A stretch of 64,000 nt of DNA from Clostridium zeae. Its GTDB lineage: Bacteria; Bacillota; Clostridia; Clostridiales; Clostridiaceae. Below, in pieces: positions 28,997 to 38,527 of the stretch (positions within the stretch are counted from its first letter, which is position 1; the number at the start of each line of letters is the position of its first letter). Position numbers and translations under genes: made by a program. The notes beneath the pieces are model-generated. The model saw only the letters and a list, made by a program, of their open reading frames with translations. It did no database searches and was not told where the DNA came from. The stretch lies in contig NZ_BMBA01000003.1 of NCBI RefSeq assembly GCF_017312485.1, positions 341,463-405,462 on the forward strand. The letters run 5' to 3'.

Positions 28997-30214
28997 TTAC
29001 TGTTTCTTAGCTAGTACAGCTTTAACCTTATCACTACTTTGAGATACTATCTTTATCTTATCATTGCTATTGCTAATAACAATCGGAATAGTGTTCTCCC
29101 CTTCTTTAGCACCTGTTAGATCTACTTCTGCTTTTATACTATCTGCTTTGAATGAACTTATGTCATCTTCTAAACCACTAATTCTAACAGTTATTTTTTG
29201 TGGATCTATAGTTGCCTGGAGGCTGTCAGGTATGCTCTTTGAAGATATAGGTACTTCTATATCCTTCACTGTATATTTGTTTAAATTAAACTTCACCTTA
29301 ACCTTACTTATGTTATCAGCTACCCTTACATTCTGAGGTATCTTTAAATTAGCACTTACTTCCTTTGAATCATTCATTGAAGATATATCAATCGCTTCTG
29401 TATCTATGCGGTTAATTCCACTCAACATTGTATCATCACCAACAAGTTCAACTTTTTCAGGTGTAGAACTAAAATCTTTCATAACAAATCCAGCAGGTAA
29501 GTTTCCCTTTGTAATAACGTTAATCGGTACAACTTTTCCCTTTTTTACACTTATGGAAACCTCAGCATTCGTAGGTGTTACCTTTACCTCATCTACATCT
29601 TTACCTGAATCATTTATTGCTTTTATAGGTAAGTTTAGTGTAGTATCCTGTTCGATATTTTTAAGTTCACTACTTACAACTAAGCTTTTCACACTATTTA
29701 CGTATTCTCCAGGTCCAGATATAACGGCATTAGTAGGTTTAAGAGTCGGTGAGTCTGCATAAGTTCCGTTTTTAGTAGTAACCTTTATATCAGATTTTAT
29801 TGGTATGCTCTTTTCCACATAATCATCTACTTTGATGGTAACTAACAAAAAACTATTGTTTTTTATATTAATATTAGTTGGGTAATTAACAATATCAACT
29901 CTTATCCTATTTTCACCTTTTTTTAGAGCGTAAGATGAAAGATCAACACTAACTTTAAATTGAGACGTTGTAACTTTGTACACTTCACTACTAGGACCTT
30001 CTAAATTTAAAGTCACATAAAAATCTTGATGAGGTGATAGCGCTAATTTAGACTCCTTTAATGCATCTGCATTAAGAAGTTCCACAGGTACCTTCTCTAA
30101 CTTATACTCTCTAGTAGGGTTTTGCACGTTGGAAATATAAAGCCATAGCCCAAAGGAAAGAATTAGGCATACTATCCTTATAACTATTTCTGCCTTTTTA
30201 TCCTTGTTATCCAT
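28997..30214 (-). CDS. cdaR: YbbR-domain regulator of diadenylate cyclase (CdaR)
   Basis: A 405-residue protein with one N-terminal membrane segment (IVIRIVCLILSFGLWLYIS, residues 9-27) and an outside part of about four YbbR repeats (for example TYADSPTLKPTNAVISGPGE and PDSLQATIDPQKITVRISG). CdaR is known to bind and modulate the membrane cyclase CdaA. Its start overlaps the 3' end of cdaA by about 30 bases. glmM, usually third in this operon, is not here but at 11951-13300. Confidence 0.9.
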   Translation of the reverse strand: MDNKDKKAEIVIRIVCLILSFGLWLYISNVQNPTREYKLEKVPVELLNADALKESKLALSPHQDFYVTLNLEGPSSEVYKVTTSQFKVSVDLSSYALKKGENRIRVDIVNYPTNINIKNNSFLLVTIKVDDYVEKSIPIKSDIKVTTKNGTYADSPTLKPTNAVISGPGEYVNSVKSLVVSSELKNIEQDTTLNLPIKAINDSGKDVDEVKVTPTNAEVSISVKKGKVVPINVITKGNLPAGFVMKDFSSTPEKVELVGDDTMLSGINRIDTEAIDISSMNDSKEVSANLKIPQNVRVADNISKVKVKFNLNKYTVKDIEVPISSKSIPDSLQATIDPQKITVRISGLEDDISSFKADSIKAEVDLTGAKEGENTIPIVISNSNDKIKIVSQSSDKVKAVLAKKQ

Positions 30215-31038
30215 ACCTTCACCTTCTCTCCTAAAGTCTTTACCCTCTTTTCTCTCCTGTTTATCATAATACGTATTAATATACTTTTTAATTTATCCTT
30301 ATCATAGTTTCTAGTAAGTCTTCCATTTACCGCTAAGGATATAGTTCCAGTTTCTTCTGAAACTATTATTATAAGTGCATCTGAAGTTTCTGAAAGACCT
30401 ATACCAGCCCTATGTCTAGTACCAAGTTTCTTATTTATAGTTGTATTATTACTTAAAGGTAATACACAACCAGCAGCTACTATTCTGTCATTCCTAATAA
30501 TTGTAGCTCCATCATGCAACGGAGTATTAACTACAAAGATATTTTCAAGGAGAGCGGAAGAAACTTTAGCATCTAATTCAGTACCATTACTTATTACTTC
30601 CCCAAGCCCTGTACTTTGCTCTATAGCTATAAGCGCTCCAGTTGCTGTATCAGCTAAGTTTTCAACAGCATTAACAAGCTCTGTTATAACTTCTTCTAAT
30701 GCCTCATCATCTTGCATTACATGCAAGTCATCAAAGGCACTTCTTCCGATATGTTCTAGAGCCCTTCTTATTTCCGGTTGGAATATGATTATAATTGTTA
30801 AAACACCAATTGTTATTGTTTTACTTAAAATGAAATAAAGCATATCCAACCTTAAAAGGTAACTTATTGGTAGTAATGCAACTATTAATGCAATTCCCTT
30901 CAATAATTGTTCTGCTCTCGTTTCCTTTATCAACATATATCCTTTAAAGAAAATATAAGAAACTACTAGGATATCCAAAACGGACCATATTGATATATTT
31001 TTTATTGTATTAATTATCATACTAAAAACTTCTTGCAC
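30184..31038 (-). CDS. cdaA: Diadenylate cyclase CdaA
   Basis: A 284-residue enzyme that makes c-di-AMP from two ATP. Three N-terminal membrane segments (WSVLDILVVSYIFFKGYML, then LLKGIALIVALLPISYLL and MLYFILSKTITIGVLTIII) precede the DAC domain with DGATII and GTRHRAGIGLSE, both intact. I take the GTG at 31038, six bases after AGGGGTG. A GTG at 31047 and an ATG at 31020 (MIINTIKN) are alternatives. c-di-AMP controls potassium and osmotic balance and the cell wall. Confidence 0.93.
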   Translation of the reverse strand: MQEVFSMIINTIKNISIWSVLDILVVSYIFFKGYMLIKETRAEQLLKGIALIVALLPISYLLRLDMLYFILSKTITIGVLTIIIIFQPEIRRALEHIGRSAFDDLHVMQDDEALEEVITELVNAVENLADTATGALIAIEQSTGLGEVISNGTELDAKVSSALLENIFVVNTPLHDGATIIRNDRIVAAGCVLPLSNNTTINKKLGTRHRAGIGLSETSDALIIIVSEETGTISLAVNGRLTRNYDKDKLKSILIRIMINRREKRVKTLGEKVKVWITRIKRQK

Positions 31039-31258
31039 TTCTGTCACCCCTAATATCCTAATCTATTAAAATTATACACCAATTATACCCCTCATATATA
31101 TACAATCGTAATAAAATTTGTATTTTTTACTATTTTCACAATAGTAATATTTAAAAAATTTTAGAATATAACTAAACTAAAGATTAAATTTTAAAACTAA
31201 CCAATAAATTTGTATTTCAAAAACATATTCATATGAAAAAAATGAGGAGGTACCTTAA

Positions 31259-32218
31259 ATGATTGAAATACTAAAAAAATACAATAAACATATAATTATT
31301 TCTGCAGGAGCAATTTTAATAATTGCTATATCAGTTTATTTTTTCATTAATAATTTTCTTTATCCAGAACGCAAGCAATTAGCAGATATAAGTTCTACTA
31401 TCGCGAATATAAACGAAAACTTAAAAAAACCAATTGTTTCTTCATCCATGGATACTGAACTAGCCATAAGTACGCTTACAGATAATTTGTCCAAGCTATT
31501 AAAAGAAAAAAATAAACTTGAGCAAATAAAACCATCAGCAAAGTATAAAAATACATATGATAACTTATCTTTGGGATTGAATAATAATATGAAGCTCTAT
31601 GAGCAAACATTAAATATAATGAAAAATCCTTCTTCAAAAGATATACAAGCCTCTCTTCAAAACTTAACTAAATATGAAGAGGACTGTATTAAATATTACA
31701 AGCTATGTAAAAGTAATGGAGTGAGTGTAAATCTTAGTTCGAGCTTCTCAAACTTTTTTTCTAGCGTATCTAGTTATGTGAATCAATTAGTGAAATTAAA
31801 TAGAGACTCTGATATAAAGACTAGCCAAAAAAACGACTTTTTAATCGCATTTGATAACTGTATTAAAAATTTTTCTCCTTTAAAGGAAGACCTAAGCGCT
31901 GCAGTAACTAGAGCCCAGGATGAAAAGCGCTCTCTTTCAGGCATACAAAGTGATGTTGAAAATAAAATTATTCAGTTAGAAAAATTAAAAACCTCCTTAT
32001 ATGAACTCTCAGTTCCATCTGATGGAGTTGAATGTTTTTCAGATTTTGAGGAAACTTTAAAATCATATGACACTTATATTTCTACTCTATCTGATGCACT
32101 AAAATCACAAGACAGTCAAACAGAAAAGCTTAAGGATGCTTTTTCAAAGTATGATGATATGAATTCCTCATATGCAAATTTTAATAAAAGTTATGATGCT
32201 TACAAATCTAAAAATTAA
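31259..32218 (+). CDS. Membrane-anchored coiled-coil protein of unknown function
   Basis: A 319-residue protein with an N-terminal membrane anchor (HIIISAGAILIIAISVYFFI, near residues 11-30) and an outside part rich in charged and serine-containing heptads, predicted as long helices and coiled coils. The start follows GAGGAGG with good spacing. No enzyme motif is seen. The SleB-like hydrolase gene begins 66 bases downstream on the same strand and may be co-transcribed. Function unknown. Confidence 0.7.
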   Translation: MIEILKKYNKHIIISAGAILIIAISVYFFINNFLYPERKQLADISSTIANINENLKKPIVSSSMDTELAISTLTDNLSKLLKEKNKLEQIKPSAKYKNTYDNLSLGLNNNMKLYEQTLNIMKNPSSKDIQASLQNLTKYEEDCIKYYKLCKSNGVSVNLSSSFSNFFSSVSSYVNQLVKLNRDSDIKTSQKNDFLIAFDNCIKNFSPLKEDLSAAVTRAQDEKRSLSGIQSDVENKIIQLEKLKTSLYELSVPSDGVECFSDFEETLKSYDTYISTLSDALKSQDSQTEKLKDAFSKYDDMNSSYANFNKSYDAYKSKN

Positions 32219-32235
32219 ATATGTATGAAAAATAT

Positions 32236-32280
32236 ACCTTTGGATACAATATGCTGAGAGGGTAAAAACCAAAGGAGGTT
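32236..32280 (+). promoter_or_regulatory. Hairpin sequestering the ribosome site of the SleB-like gene
   Basis: ACCTTTGG (32236-32243) can pair with CCAAAGG (32269-32275), which overlaps the AAAGGAGG ribosome site. A T-run follows just before the start codon, so the structure could block translation or act as an attenuator. Confidence 0.35.
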
Positions 32281-32284
32281 TTTT

Positions 32285-32905
32285 ATGAGTAAACTTAAAT
32301 GCTGTATTTTCTTCCTTTTTATCTTTTTAACCTTTGACAGCGTTAGTGTATTTGCAAATGAATTAGTAAATTATTCTCCTATAAACGATGGCCCTAAGAT
32401 TATTATGAGTAAGGATATAAAAGAAAATAATATAAAGTTTTATGGAAGAGGAATATCAAATGAATCTGGCGAATTGTACCATGAAAAGGAATCAGTAGTA
32501 GAGGTTTTTAACTATCAAAATCGTCATCTATATTTGACGGATGATGATATTTATCTGATGTCTCAGGTAGTATTTGCTGAAAGTCACGGGGAACCATACG
32601 AAGGAAAAGTGGCAGTTGCATCGGTTATACTCAATAGAGTTACAAACCCCAGTTTTCCAAATTCAATTGAAGGTGTTATAAAACAGAAAAATGCTTTTTC
32701 ATGCGTAAGAGATGGAAAGATCTCTGTAACTCCTGACAACGAATGTCGTGATGCTGTTATTGATGCAATTAAAGGCAAAGATCCTACTAGTAATGCATTA
32801 TTTTTTTACAACCCTCAAACATCAACTTGTAGTTGGATGAAACAAATTGATAAAAAGAATATGAAAACTATCGGAAAACATGTATTTTTTCAAACAAAAA
32901 AATAA
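32285..32905 (+). CDS. SleB-type cell-wall hydrolase
   Basis: A 206-residue secreted protein with a signal peptide (residues 1-25, ending near VSVFA) and a C-terminal Hydrolase_2/SleB domain from about residue 85. The catalytic glutamate is in VVFAESHGEPYEGKVAVASV, followed by VILNRV and AFSCVRDGK. Family members are lytic transglycosylases that degrade spore cortex or vegetative peptidoglycan. There is no N-terminal peptidoglycan-binding repeat as in full SleB, so it is more like the CwlJ/YkvT group. Its ribosome site may be sequestered in a hairpin. Confidence 0.82.
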   Translation: MSKLKCCIFFLFIFLTFDSVSVFANELVNYSPINDGPKIIMSKDIKENNIKFYGRGISNESGELYHEKESVVEVFNYQNRHLYLTDDDIYLMSQVVFAESHGEPYEGKVAVASVILNRVTNPSFPNSIEGVIKQKNAFSCVRDGKISVTPDNECRDAVIDAIKGKDPTSNALFFYNPQTSTCSWMKQIDKKNMKTIGKHVFFQTKK

Positions 32906-32928
32906 GAGATGACCTCATCTCTTATTTT
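32899..32928. terminator. Bidirectional terminator between convergent genes
   Basis: A perfect AAATAAGAGATGA/TCATCTCTTATTT palindrome overlaps the stop codons of the SleB-like gene and the flavoprotein gene, with A and T runs on either side. Confidence 0.85.
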
Positions 32929-33779
32929 TTTGAATCAAGATATGCTACTGCACTCAGAGCTGCAACTTGACCTTCTCCTGCCGCTTTGATGTATTGGTAA
33001 GGTTTCCCAACACAATCACCAGCTGCAAAACATCCATCTATATTGGTTTGCATTAACCTGTTTACCACTATGTGACTTTCAGATACATCTAATCCTGGTA
33101 CAAGTTGTGAAGGTGAAATACTGTCTTTCAGAACAAATACCCCATCAGTAATCAATTCACCTTGATCAAATATTATCTTTTCTACTTTTTTGTCACCAAC
33201 TATTTCTAAAGGCTTCTTATTTAATATCTCTATACCTTCTTTAATATCATATTCTCCTTTGTACATAGGTATATAATATACCTTGGCCGCAAGTTCACTA
33301 ACATAATTAGCCTCTTCTTCAGCCTCTTTATTATATCCAACTATACTAACTATCTTACCTTTATAAAGTGGCGCATCACATGTAGCACAATAACCTACAC
33401 CTTTACCTAGTAATCTCTCTTCTCCAGGTATAGGTTTTGTATATTCAACACCGGTAGCCAGTATTATTGATTTCGCTTCATACATCTTTTCATTTACCAT
33501 TAAAGCAAAGTAATCTCCCATTGCATAAATGTTATTTACTTTTTCTTCTGTAATGCTAATTCCCATTGCTTCTATATGATTTTGAAAGTTTGTTTTCAAT
33601 TCATTTCCTGTTAAATCATAAAACCCTAAATAATTATTAATCTTGGGAGCTTTAGATAATTTAGAACTAAGCTCTTTATTTCCAAAGATTATTAAGTTTT
33701 TATTTCTTATCTTAGCATTTATTCCAGCAGAGAGTCCTGCTGCACCTGTTCCTATAATAGCAATATCATATCTATCCAT
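32922..33779 (-). CDS. Thioredoxin reductase-like flavoprotein, probably ferredoxin-dependent (FFTR type)
   Basis: A 285-residue FAD protein of the low-Mr thioredoxin reductase family. FAD motif GTGAAGLSAG is at residues 10-20, the redox-active pair CATC at 131-134, and the C-terminal FAD segment GCFAAGDCVGKPYQYIKAAG near 249-268. The NADPH site is not intact: where classical TrxB has GGGDSA this protein has GYNKEA (148-153), and the HRRxxxR motif is replaced by IPMYKGE (170-176). Together with the shortened length this matches the clostridial ferredoxin-dependent flavin thioredoxin reductases. It is encoded 70 bases after trxA. Confidence 0.82.
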   Translation of the reverse strand: MDRYDIAIIGTGAAGLSAGINAKIRNKNLIIFGNKELSSKLSKAPKINNYLGFYDLTGNELKTNFQNHIEAMGISITEEKVNNIYAMGDYFALMVNEKMYEAKSIILATGVEYTKPIPGEERLLGKGVGYCATCDAPLYKGKIVSIVGYNKEAEEEANYVSELAAKVYYIPMYKGEYDIKEGIEILNKKPLEIVGDKKVEKIIFDQGELITDGVFVLKDSISPSQLVPGLDVSESHIVVNRLMQTNIDGCFAAGDCVGKPYQYIKAAGEGQVAALSAVAYLDSKK

Positions 33780-33849
33780 CTTCCATTCTCCTTTGAAAGC
33801 TTCAAAAAACCACCAGATGGTATTTAAGCCTTCGTAATGAAGCGCTTTA

Positions 33850-34164
33850 TTATAAATTTCTGTTGATTATATTTACTAAATCATTTTTAGGTCTAAATCC
33901 AGTAATTTTATCTACTTGATTTCCACCCTTAAAAAGTATTATTGTTGGTATACTTGATATATCGTACTTATCTGCAAGCCCAGGATTGTTGTCTACATCT
34001 ACTTTAACAAATGTCACATCTGTCATATCTTCAGAAAGTTGTTCTAAAATCGGAGCAATCATTTTGCACGGACCACACCAAGTAGCCCAAAAATCTACTA
34101 ATACTAATTGATTGTTTTCTAATACAATTTCATTAAAATCTTTTTCTTCCACATGCTTAACCAT
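33850..34164 (-). CDS. trxA: Thioredoxin
   Basis: A 104-residue thioredoxin with the active site WCGPC near residues 29-33 in VDFWATWCGPCKMIAPIL, and the cis-proline segment SSIPTIILF. Start at 34164 (MVKHVEEKDF) after GGAGGAACTTTT. It reduces protein disulfides and is the probable partner of the flavoprotein encoded next. Confidence 0.96.
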   Translation of the reverse strand: MVKHVEEKDFNEIVLENNQLVLVDFWATWCGPCKMIAPILEQLSEDMTDVTFVKVDVDNNPGLADKYDISSIPTIILFKGGNQVDKITGFRPKNDLVNIINRNL

Positions 34165-34248
34165 AAAAGTTCCTCCTAATAACATACCCCTAATAGGTAT
34201 TTATAACTCTATTATATATACTCATGATAAAAAGTCAAACATATGCAC

Positions 34249-35424
34249 TTATTTTTCAAAAGTTCCTTTAACAATAATATTCTTGTTATCCATTAATACT
34301 TTTCCTTTAGCAACTACAGTATCTATCTCAAGTCCTTCTCTATCTAATAAAACTAAATCAGCGTCCTTGCCGGATCCTATTCTTCCTTTAGTATGTAACT
34401 TTAATATATCTGCCACATTTGATGTTATGACTTTTATTGCCTTTTCAAGAGGTATGTTTTCTTCTAAAACAGCATATTTTACTTCTTCATACAAAGAATT
34501 AACTTTGCATATCCCCATACCTACCATCTCTTTCCTTTCATTAAATGCAGGCATACTTCCATTACCATCTGAAGAAAAGGTTATATGCTCCTCTGGTATT
34601 CCAGCTTCTAATGCAAGTTTTAAGCCTCTACTTGCACGTAATTCACCTTCTTCTAAACAGTTAGGATCAAAGCTAGTAGTGAGATCAATAAATCCACCTT
34701 TTTGTACATATTTTAGACTTATATCAAATAATTCACCGTTTCTATTCACATGGGTAGGTAACATCTGATCTGGTGGAATTTCAGTATTCTCTATTACTTC
34801 AAACAAATAATCTAATCTCTTAGCGCCATCACCAAGATGAATGTTAACAATTCCAGCTTTTCCTGATAATAATCCACCGACCCTCGCCTGCGCAACGACA
34901 TTTGCAAATTCGTCATAAGTTGGTTGTGAACTTCTATGGTCTGATATAGCTACCTCACCAACTCCTATAACCTTATCCAACAACATTAGATCTCCTTTTA
35001 TGTTTTCAGTTACAGTTTTAGCAGGTATTTGATATGAGCCTGTATAGCAGTATGTAGTTATACCTTCTTCCTCTAAAGCATGCGCTTTAGCCAAAAGAGC
35101 TACCATGTTTCTACATATATCATCTGTTCCAATACATCCTACAACAGTGGTAATGCCTGCATTAACAAGCTCACTAAAAGGCAATTCTGGAGTTCTAGTC
35201 CTAAATCCACCTTCGCCCCCTCCACCCATTATATGTACATGACAATCAATTAACCCTGGTACTAAGATTTTTTTATTTCCATCTATCACTGATATATCAA
35301 CAAAATTATTAGGTACATTTATGCTGTCGTAAATACCCTCTATCTTGTCTCCAACTATTACTACATCCTTTATTCCTAAATGTTCAGGTGCATAAACATC
35401 AATATTCTTTATAACAGTTATCAT
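34249..35424 (-). CDS. iadA: Isoaspartyl dipeptidase (beta-aspartyl-peptidase)
   Basis: A 391-residue amidohydrolase that cleaves beta-aspartyl dipeptides from damaged or degraded proteins. DCHVHIMGGGGEGGF near residues 60-74 holds the first two metal histidines. The carbamylated lysine region, LPTHVNRNGELFD and FSSDGNGSMPAFNE with the catalytic aspartate match IadA well. A start at 35424 follows GGAGGCATCTT. Monocistronic. Confidence 0.92.
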   Translation of the reverse strand: MITVIKNIDVYAPEHLGIKDVVIVGDKIEGIYDSINVPNNFVDISVIDGNKKILVPGLIDCHVHIMGGGGEGGFRTRTPELPFSELVNAGITTVVGCIGTDDICRNMVALLAKAHALEEEGITTYCYTGSYQIPAKTVTENIKGDLMLLDKVIGVGEVAISDHRSSQPTYDEFANVVAQARVGGLLSGKAGIVNIHLGDGAKRLDYLFEVIENTEIPPDQMLPTHVNRNGELFDISLKYVQKGGFIDLTTSFDPNCLEEGELRASRGLKLALEAGIPEEHITFSSDGNGSMPAFNERKEMVGMGICKVNSLYEEVKYAVLEENIPLEKAIKVITSNVADILKLHTKGRIGSGKDADLVLLDREGLEIDTVVAKGKVLMDNKNIIVKGTFEK

Positions 35425-35455
35425 AAGATGCCTCCTATTTAAAAATATACATAAA

Positions 35456-36745
35456 CTACTGAGTATTTAGTATGTCTTTAATTGTTGAATTATAGTACAT
35501 AGATTTGCTAAAATCCTTTGATATTTTTTCTGCATATTGCTTTGCCTTATTCTTATCACTATTATTATTTATAGTTGCAAGCTTATAAAGACATTCAGCA
35601 GTATAATCACCACTATAATAATTATTTACATACTGATCATAATATGCTAATGCCCTCTCATAATCCTCTAACCTTTCATTGGTAGCACCGAGCATATATA
35701 TAATATGTGGATTTAAATAATTATCCTTAGAGAACTTACTTGCTTTTTCAAATTCTATTTTAGCTTTTGCAAAGTCCTTTGCACCGAAATAACTTCTTCC
35801 AGCATCATAAAAACTAGCCACTCCAGTACTTATTAACAACTGCTCACCACTGTTATAAGCAATCTTATCGTTAACACCTAGTTTTTCTTTGTCAAAAGTA
35901 GTTATTATGGTATATAACTTATTATAATCCTTATCATTAACAGCTGCTTTTACTTGATCTATTGGAAACTTTGCTACTCCCTGACTACTATTTTCAGTGG
36001 TTTTATCAGCCGCACTATTATTAGGAACTTGTTGTTTTGTATTATTAGCAGTCTGATTTGTATTAACTTTATCCACAGAATTAGTCTCATCCTTTTTAGT
36101 AGCTTTTGAAGCTATATAATTTATTCTAACCTTGCTTATGTACTGACTAACAGGTTTATAAAGTAAATATGACATGATGCCTACAAAACATATCATCACT
36201 GGAATTATTACTAGTTTAAAGTTTATATTTGGCTTATGCCCCTCTGAAAACTCTTTTATTACTTTATAGTTATCTAAAGCAACTTTGTTATTCTTATCTA
36301 TCCCTCTTACAATATCAATACATTCCTTAGCTTTTTCATATTCTCCCCTCTTTATAAAACAAAAAGCTATTGCATTGTTAACATTTATTTTATTAAAATC
36401 ACTCTCACTGCAAATACTCAATTTTTTCTCAGCATCATTTATGTACATTCCTTTTATATCTTTTAACGCTTGGTCATATAGAGCTAATCTCTCCCAATCT
36501 TTTTGTATATCTTTTAAATAACCTTTTGATATCCCATCGTCGTTGAAGTCTTTATTTATCTTCCAAGCAGCCTCTGCTGATTTCAAATCCCCCTTTATAT
36601 ATAAAAGTAATCCTTTAAGATTTAGAGCAGAAGTATTTTTAAGATTTTCAGAGATAAGCTTTTCACATATTATTAAAGCTTTATTTATTTCTCCATTTTG
36701 AAATAAGTGTATAGATTTATCATATTGTTTCTTCCAATCCTTCAT
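35456..36745 (-). CDS. TPR-containing single-span membrane protein
   Basis: A 429-residue protein. Residues 1-170 are cytoplasmic TPR-like helices (IHLFQNGEINKALIICEKLI, INVNNAIAFCFIKRGEYEKA), a membrane segment lies near 178-197 (LVIIPVMICFVGIMSYLLY), an Asn/Gln/Lys-rich linker follows (about 220-260), and residues 265-425 form a second TPR block (ASFYDAGRSYFGAKDFAKAK and after). It may scaffold a membrane complex. No enzyme signature. Similar in plan to the DUF5050 protein at 10272-11726. Confidence 0.72.
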   Translation of the reverse strand: MKDWKKQYDKSIHLFQNGEINKALIICEKLISENLKNTSALNLKGLLLYIKGDLKSAEAAWKINKDFNDDGISKGYLKDIQKDWERLALYDQALKDIKGMYINDAEKKLSICSESDFNKINVNNAIAFCFIKRGEYEKAKECIDIVRGIDKNNKVALDNYKVIKEFSEGHKPNINFKLVIIPVMICFVGIMSYLLYKPVSQYISKVRINYIASKATKKDETNSVDKVNTNQTANNTKQQVPNNSAADKTTENSSQGVAKFPIDQVKAAVNDKDYNKLYTIITTFDKEKLGVNDKIAYNSGEQLLISTGVASFYDAGRSYFGAKDFAKAKIEFEKASKFSKDNYLNPHIIYMLGATNERLEDYERALAYYDQYVNNYYSGDYTAECLYKLATINNNSDKNKAKQYAEKISKDFSKSMYYNSTIKDILNTQ

Positions 36746-37002
36746 AAGTTACCTTCCTTATGTATATAAGATACCTATATACTGCCTTTATGTTATATTT
36801 ACGTTTTTATGAATTATATATACTAGTAGCTTAGTCTAACTTCAATTATAAAGTAGTTTATCTATAAAATTAAAAGCCAACCTTAAATTTAATAAAATAA
36901 TCCACGTATAATTATACCATTAAAGCTTTTTATAAAGAAATATATTCCATTGTATCGATAAATCTTTATCTAAAACCAAGTCTCTTTAAATTTTTATAAA
37001 AC
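36746..37002. other. AT-rich intergenic stretch, nothing recognised
   Basis: With the terminator at 37003-37052 it separates the TPR gene from the anti-sigma gene. It should contain the TPR gene promoter, but no hexamer pair is convincing and I see no ORF with a ribosome site. Confidence 0.3.
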
Positions 37003-37052
37003 AAAAAATCAATCATATAGGAAAGAAGCTTTCCAATATATGATTGATTTTT
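37003..37052 (-). terminator. Intrinsic terminator of the sigma/anti-sigma operon
   Basis: Arms AAAATCAATCATAT and ATATGATTGATTTTT with an inner GGAAAG/CTTTCC stem, followed by a T-rich tail on the minus strand. Confidence 0.8.
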
Positions 37053-37099
37053 ATTTATTAAACCAAATATTTATTTTTCATTATATAAGTATATTAATT

Positions 37100-38527
37100 C
37101 TATTTTCCTACGTTCCCCTGCGGTAAAGTATTAGCACGAGTAACTTTCCAAAGATTAGTACCAGTTTCTTGACCTAATATCACTAATTGATATATGCTAT
37201 CTTTCTTATCTTCAGTCAAAAATTCTACACCATATATTTTAATATTTTTAAATTCAGCTGGCTTAAAATAATCTTCGAATTCCTTATCACTTATTTGCAC
37301 TATTTGATTAATATATGTTTTCTCCTTTAAACCTGCTGGCTTAATAAAGTTCATCTCATCTGCTAAAATACCAGTTCTGTTTACTGAACGGTCTCCACTT
37401 AATAATTTATTGTAATTCTCCAAAACATTATATTCTTCATGTTTTTCTTTTGAGTCTGCCAAAGCGTTAAAAATCTCATTTGCCTGATTAATGTCGAAAG
37501 TAGCTGTATTCTTGATTGTGCTATAAGAATTCATACTGCTATCATTATACTTTATCAATGACATTTGTATTTTATTCTTTTCTACTTTTACTGACGTTAC
37601 TTGTTCCATTGGAGTGTAAACTCCATAAATTAGCACCGTATTGCCTTTATCTATATTTAGGGCATAAAGGCTACCTCCATGAGTAGTTTTTCCATCTGCG
37701 GATCCTACAATTATGAATAAAGTATTATCATCATTCCACTCAACATATAACGGAGCATTATATTTAGCATTATTAGTAACAACTCTATAGTATTTAGTAG
37801 AGTTTAATGAATTATTCTTTATAGCAAGAAAGCTAGGACCTTCTTTATCTATGTTATCGCCTTTTCCAATTATATATGCTTCGTATTTTTCATTAGGTGA
37901 TGCTTTTGCCTTTGACTTTCCCTTTAATAAGCCTTCATTAGCTTTCTCTACATCTATTTCACTTAAATCAACCACTGGATAATTGAATACATTATTAGTT
38001 AAAATATCTTCTTCGCTCAATATGCTATAATCAGTATCAAACTTAGCTTTACTACCAGTGTTATAATTATTCTGAGATAAGCTGTTTTCCTTGCTATTCT
38101 CAATACCACTTGCTTTCGAATTATCCACATATGCTAGTGACATAGATTTATCGCTCTTACTTCCTGTTGTAAAAAAATTAGTACGATCTTTTAAGAAAGC
38201 TATACTTGTAATCACAAATATAAAAGATGCTGCAATTGCATATTTGCTTTTATTCCTTATAAAATGGTACTTTATATTATTTTTATAACTCTTTTTATAT
38301 CTATTTTTATCTATAGAATTTATTATTTCAACTCTTGAGCTTTTAAAGTCTATATCTTCAAAACTTAGTGATTTAGTAAGTATATCATCAAGTTCTTTTT
38401 CTTCCTCATAAAGCTTTCTACAACTTTCACATTCTATAACATGATCATCCATTGATTTCTTCATCTCTTTTTTCAATTGATTTTCTACATATAAATCTAG
38501 TTTTTTCCTAAAGCTATCACAATTCAT
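37100..38527 (-). CDS. Transmembrane anti-sigma factor with zinc-finger HC2 domain
   Basis: A 475-residue anti-sigma factor. I start at 38527 (MNCDSFRKKLDLYVENQ) because AAGGGGGTG lies six bases upstream; the GTG at 38536 overlaps that site. Residues 25-45 hold the H-x3-C-x2-C zinc motif (DHVIECESCRKLYEEE) that binds ECF sigma factors. One membrane helix lies near 85-103 (YAIAASFIFVITSIAFLK). About 370 residues outside, with beta-propeller-like repeats and a terminal VILGQETGTNLWKVTRANTL, may sense an envelope signal. It overlaps the sigma gene by 11 bases, giving translational coupling. Confidence 0.85.
   Translation of the reverse strand: MNCDSFRKKLDLYVENQLKKEMKKSMDDHVIECESCRKLYEEEKELDDILTKSLSFEDIDFKSSRVEIINSIDKNRYKKSYKNNIKYHFIRNKSKYAIAASFIFVITSIAFLKDRTNFFTTGSKSDKSMSLAYVDNSKASGIENSKENSLSQNNYNTGSKAKFDTDYSILSEEDILTNNVFNYPVVDLSEIDVEKANEGLLKGKSKAKASPNEKYEAYIIGKGDNIDKEGPSFLAIKNNSLNSTKYYRVVTNNAKYNAPLYVEWNDDNTLFIIVGSADGKTTHGGSLYALNIDKGNTVLIYGVYTPMEQVTSVKVEKNKIQMSLIKYNDSSMNSYSTIKNTATFDINQANEIFNALADSKEKHEEYNVLENYNKLLSGDRSVNRTGILADEMNFIKPAGLKEKTYINQIVQISDKEFEDYFKPAEFKNIKIYGVEFLTEDKKDSIYQLVILGQETGTNLWKVTRANTLPQGNVGK

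Noticed and set aside
32250..32275. CTGAGAGGGTAAAAACC looked like part of a TPP riboswitch
   Set aside because: The remaining conserved helices are absent and the stretch is too short; the sequence is better explained as the loop of a hairpin over the ribosome site.
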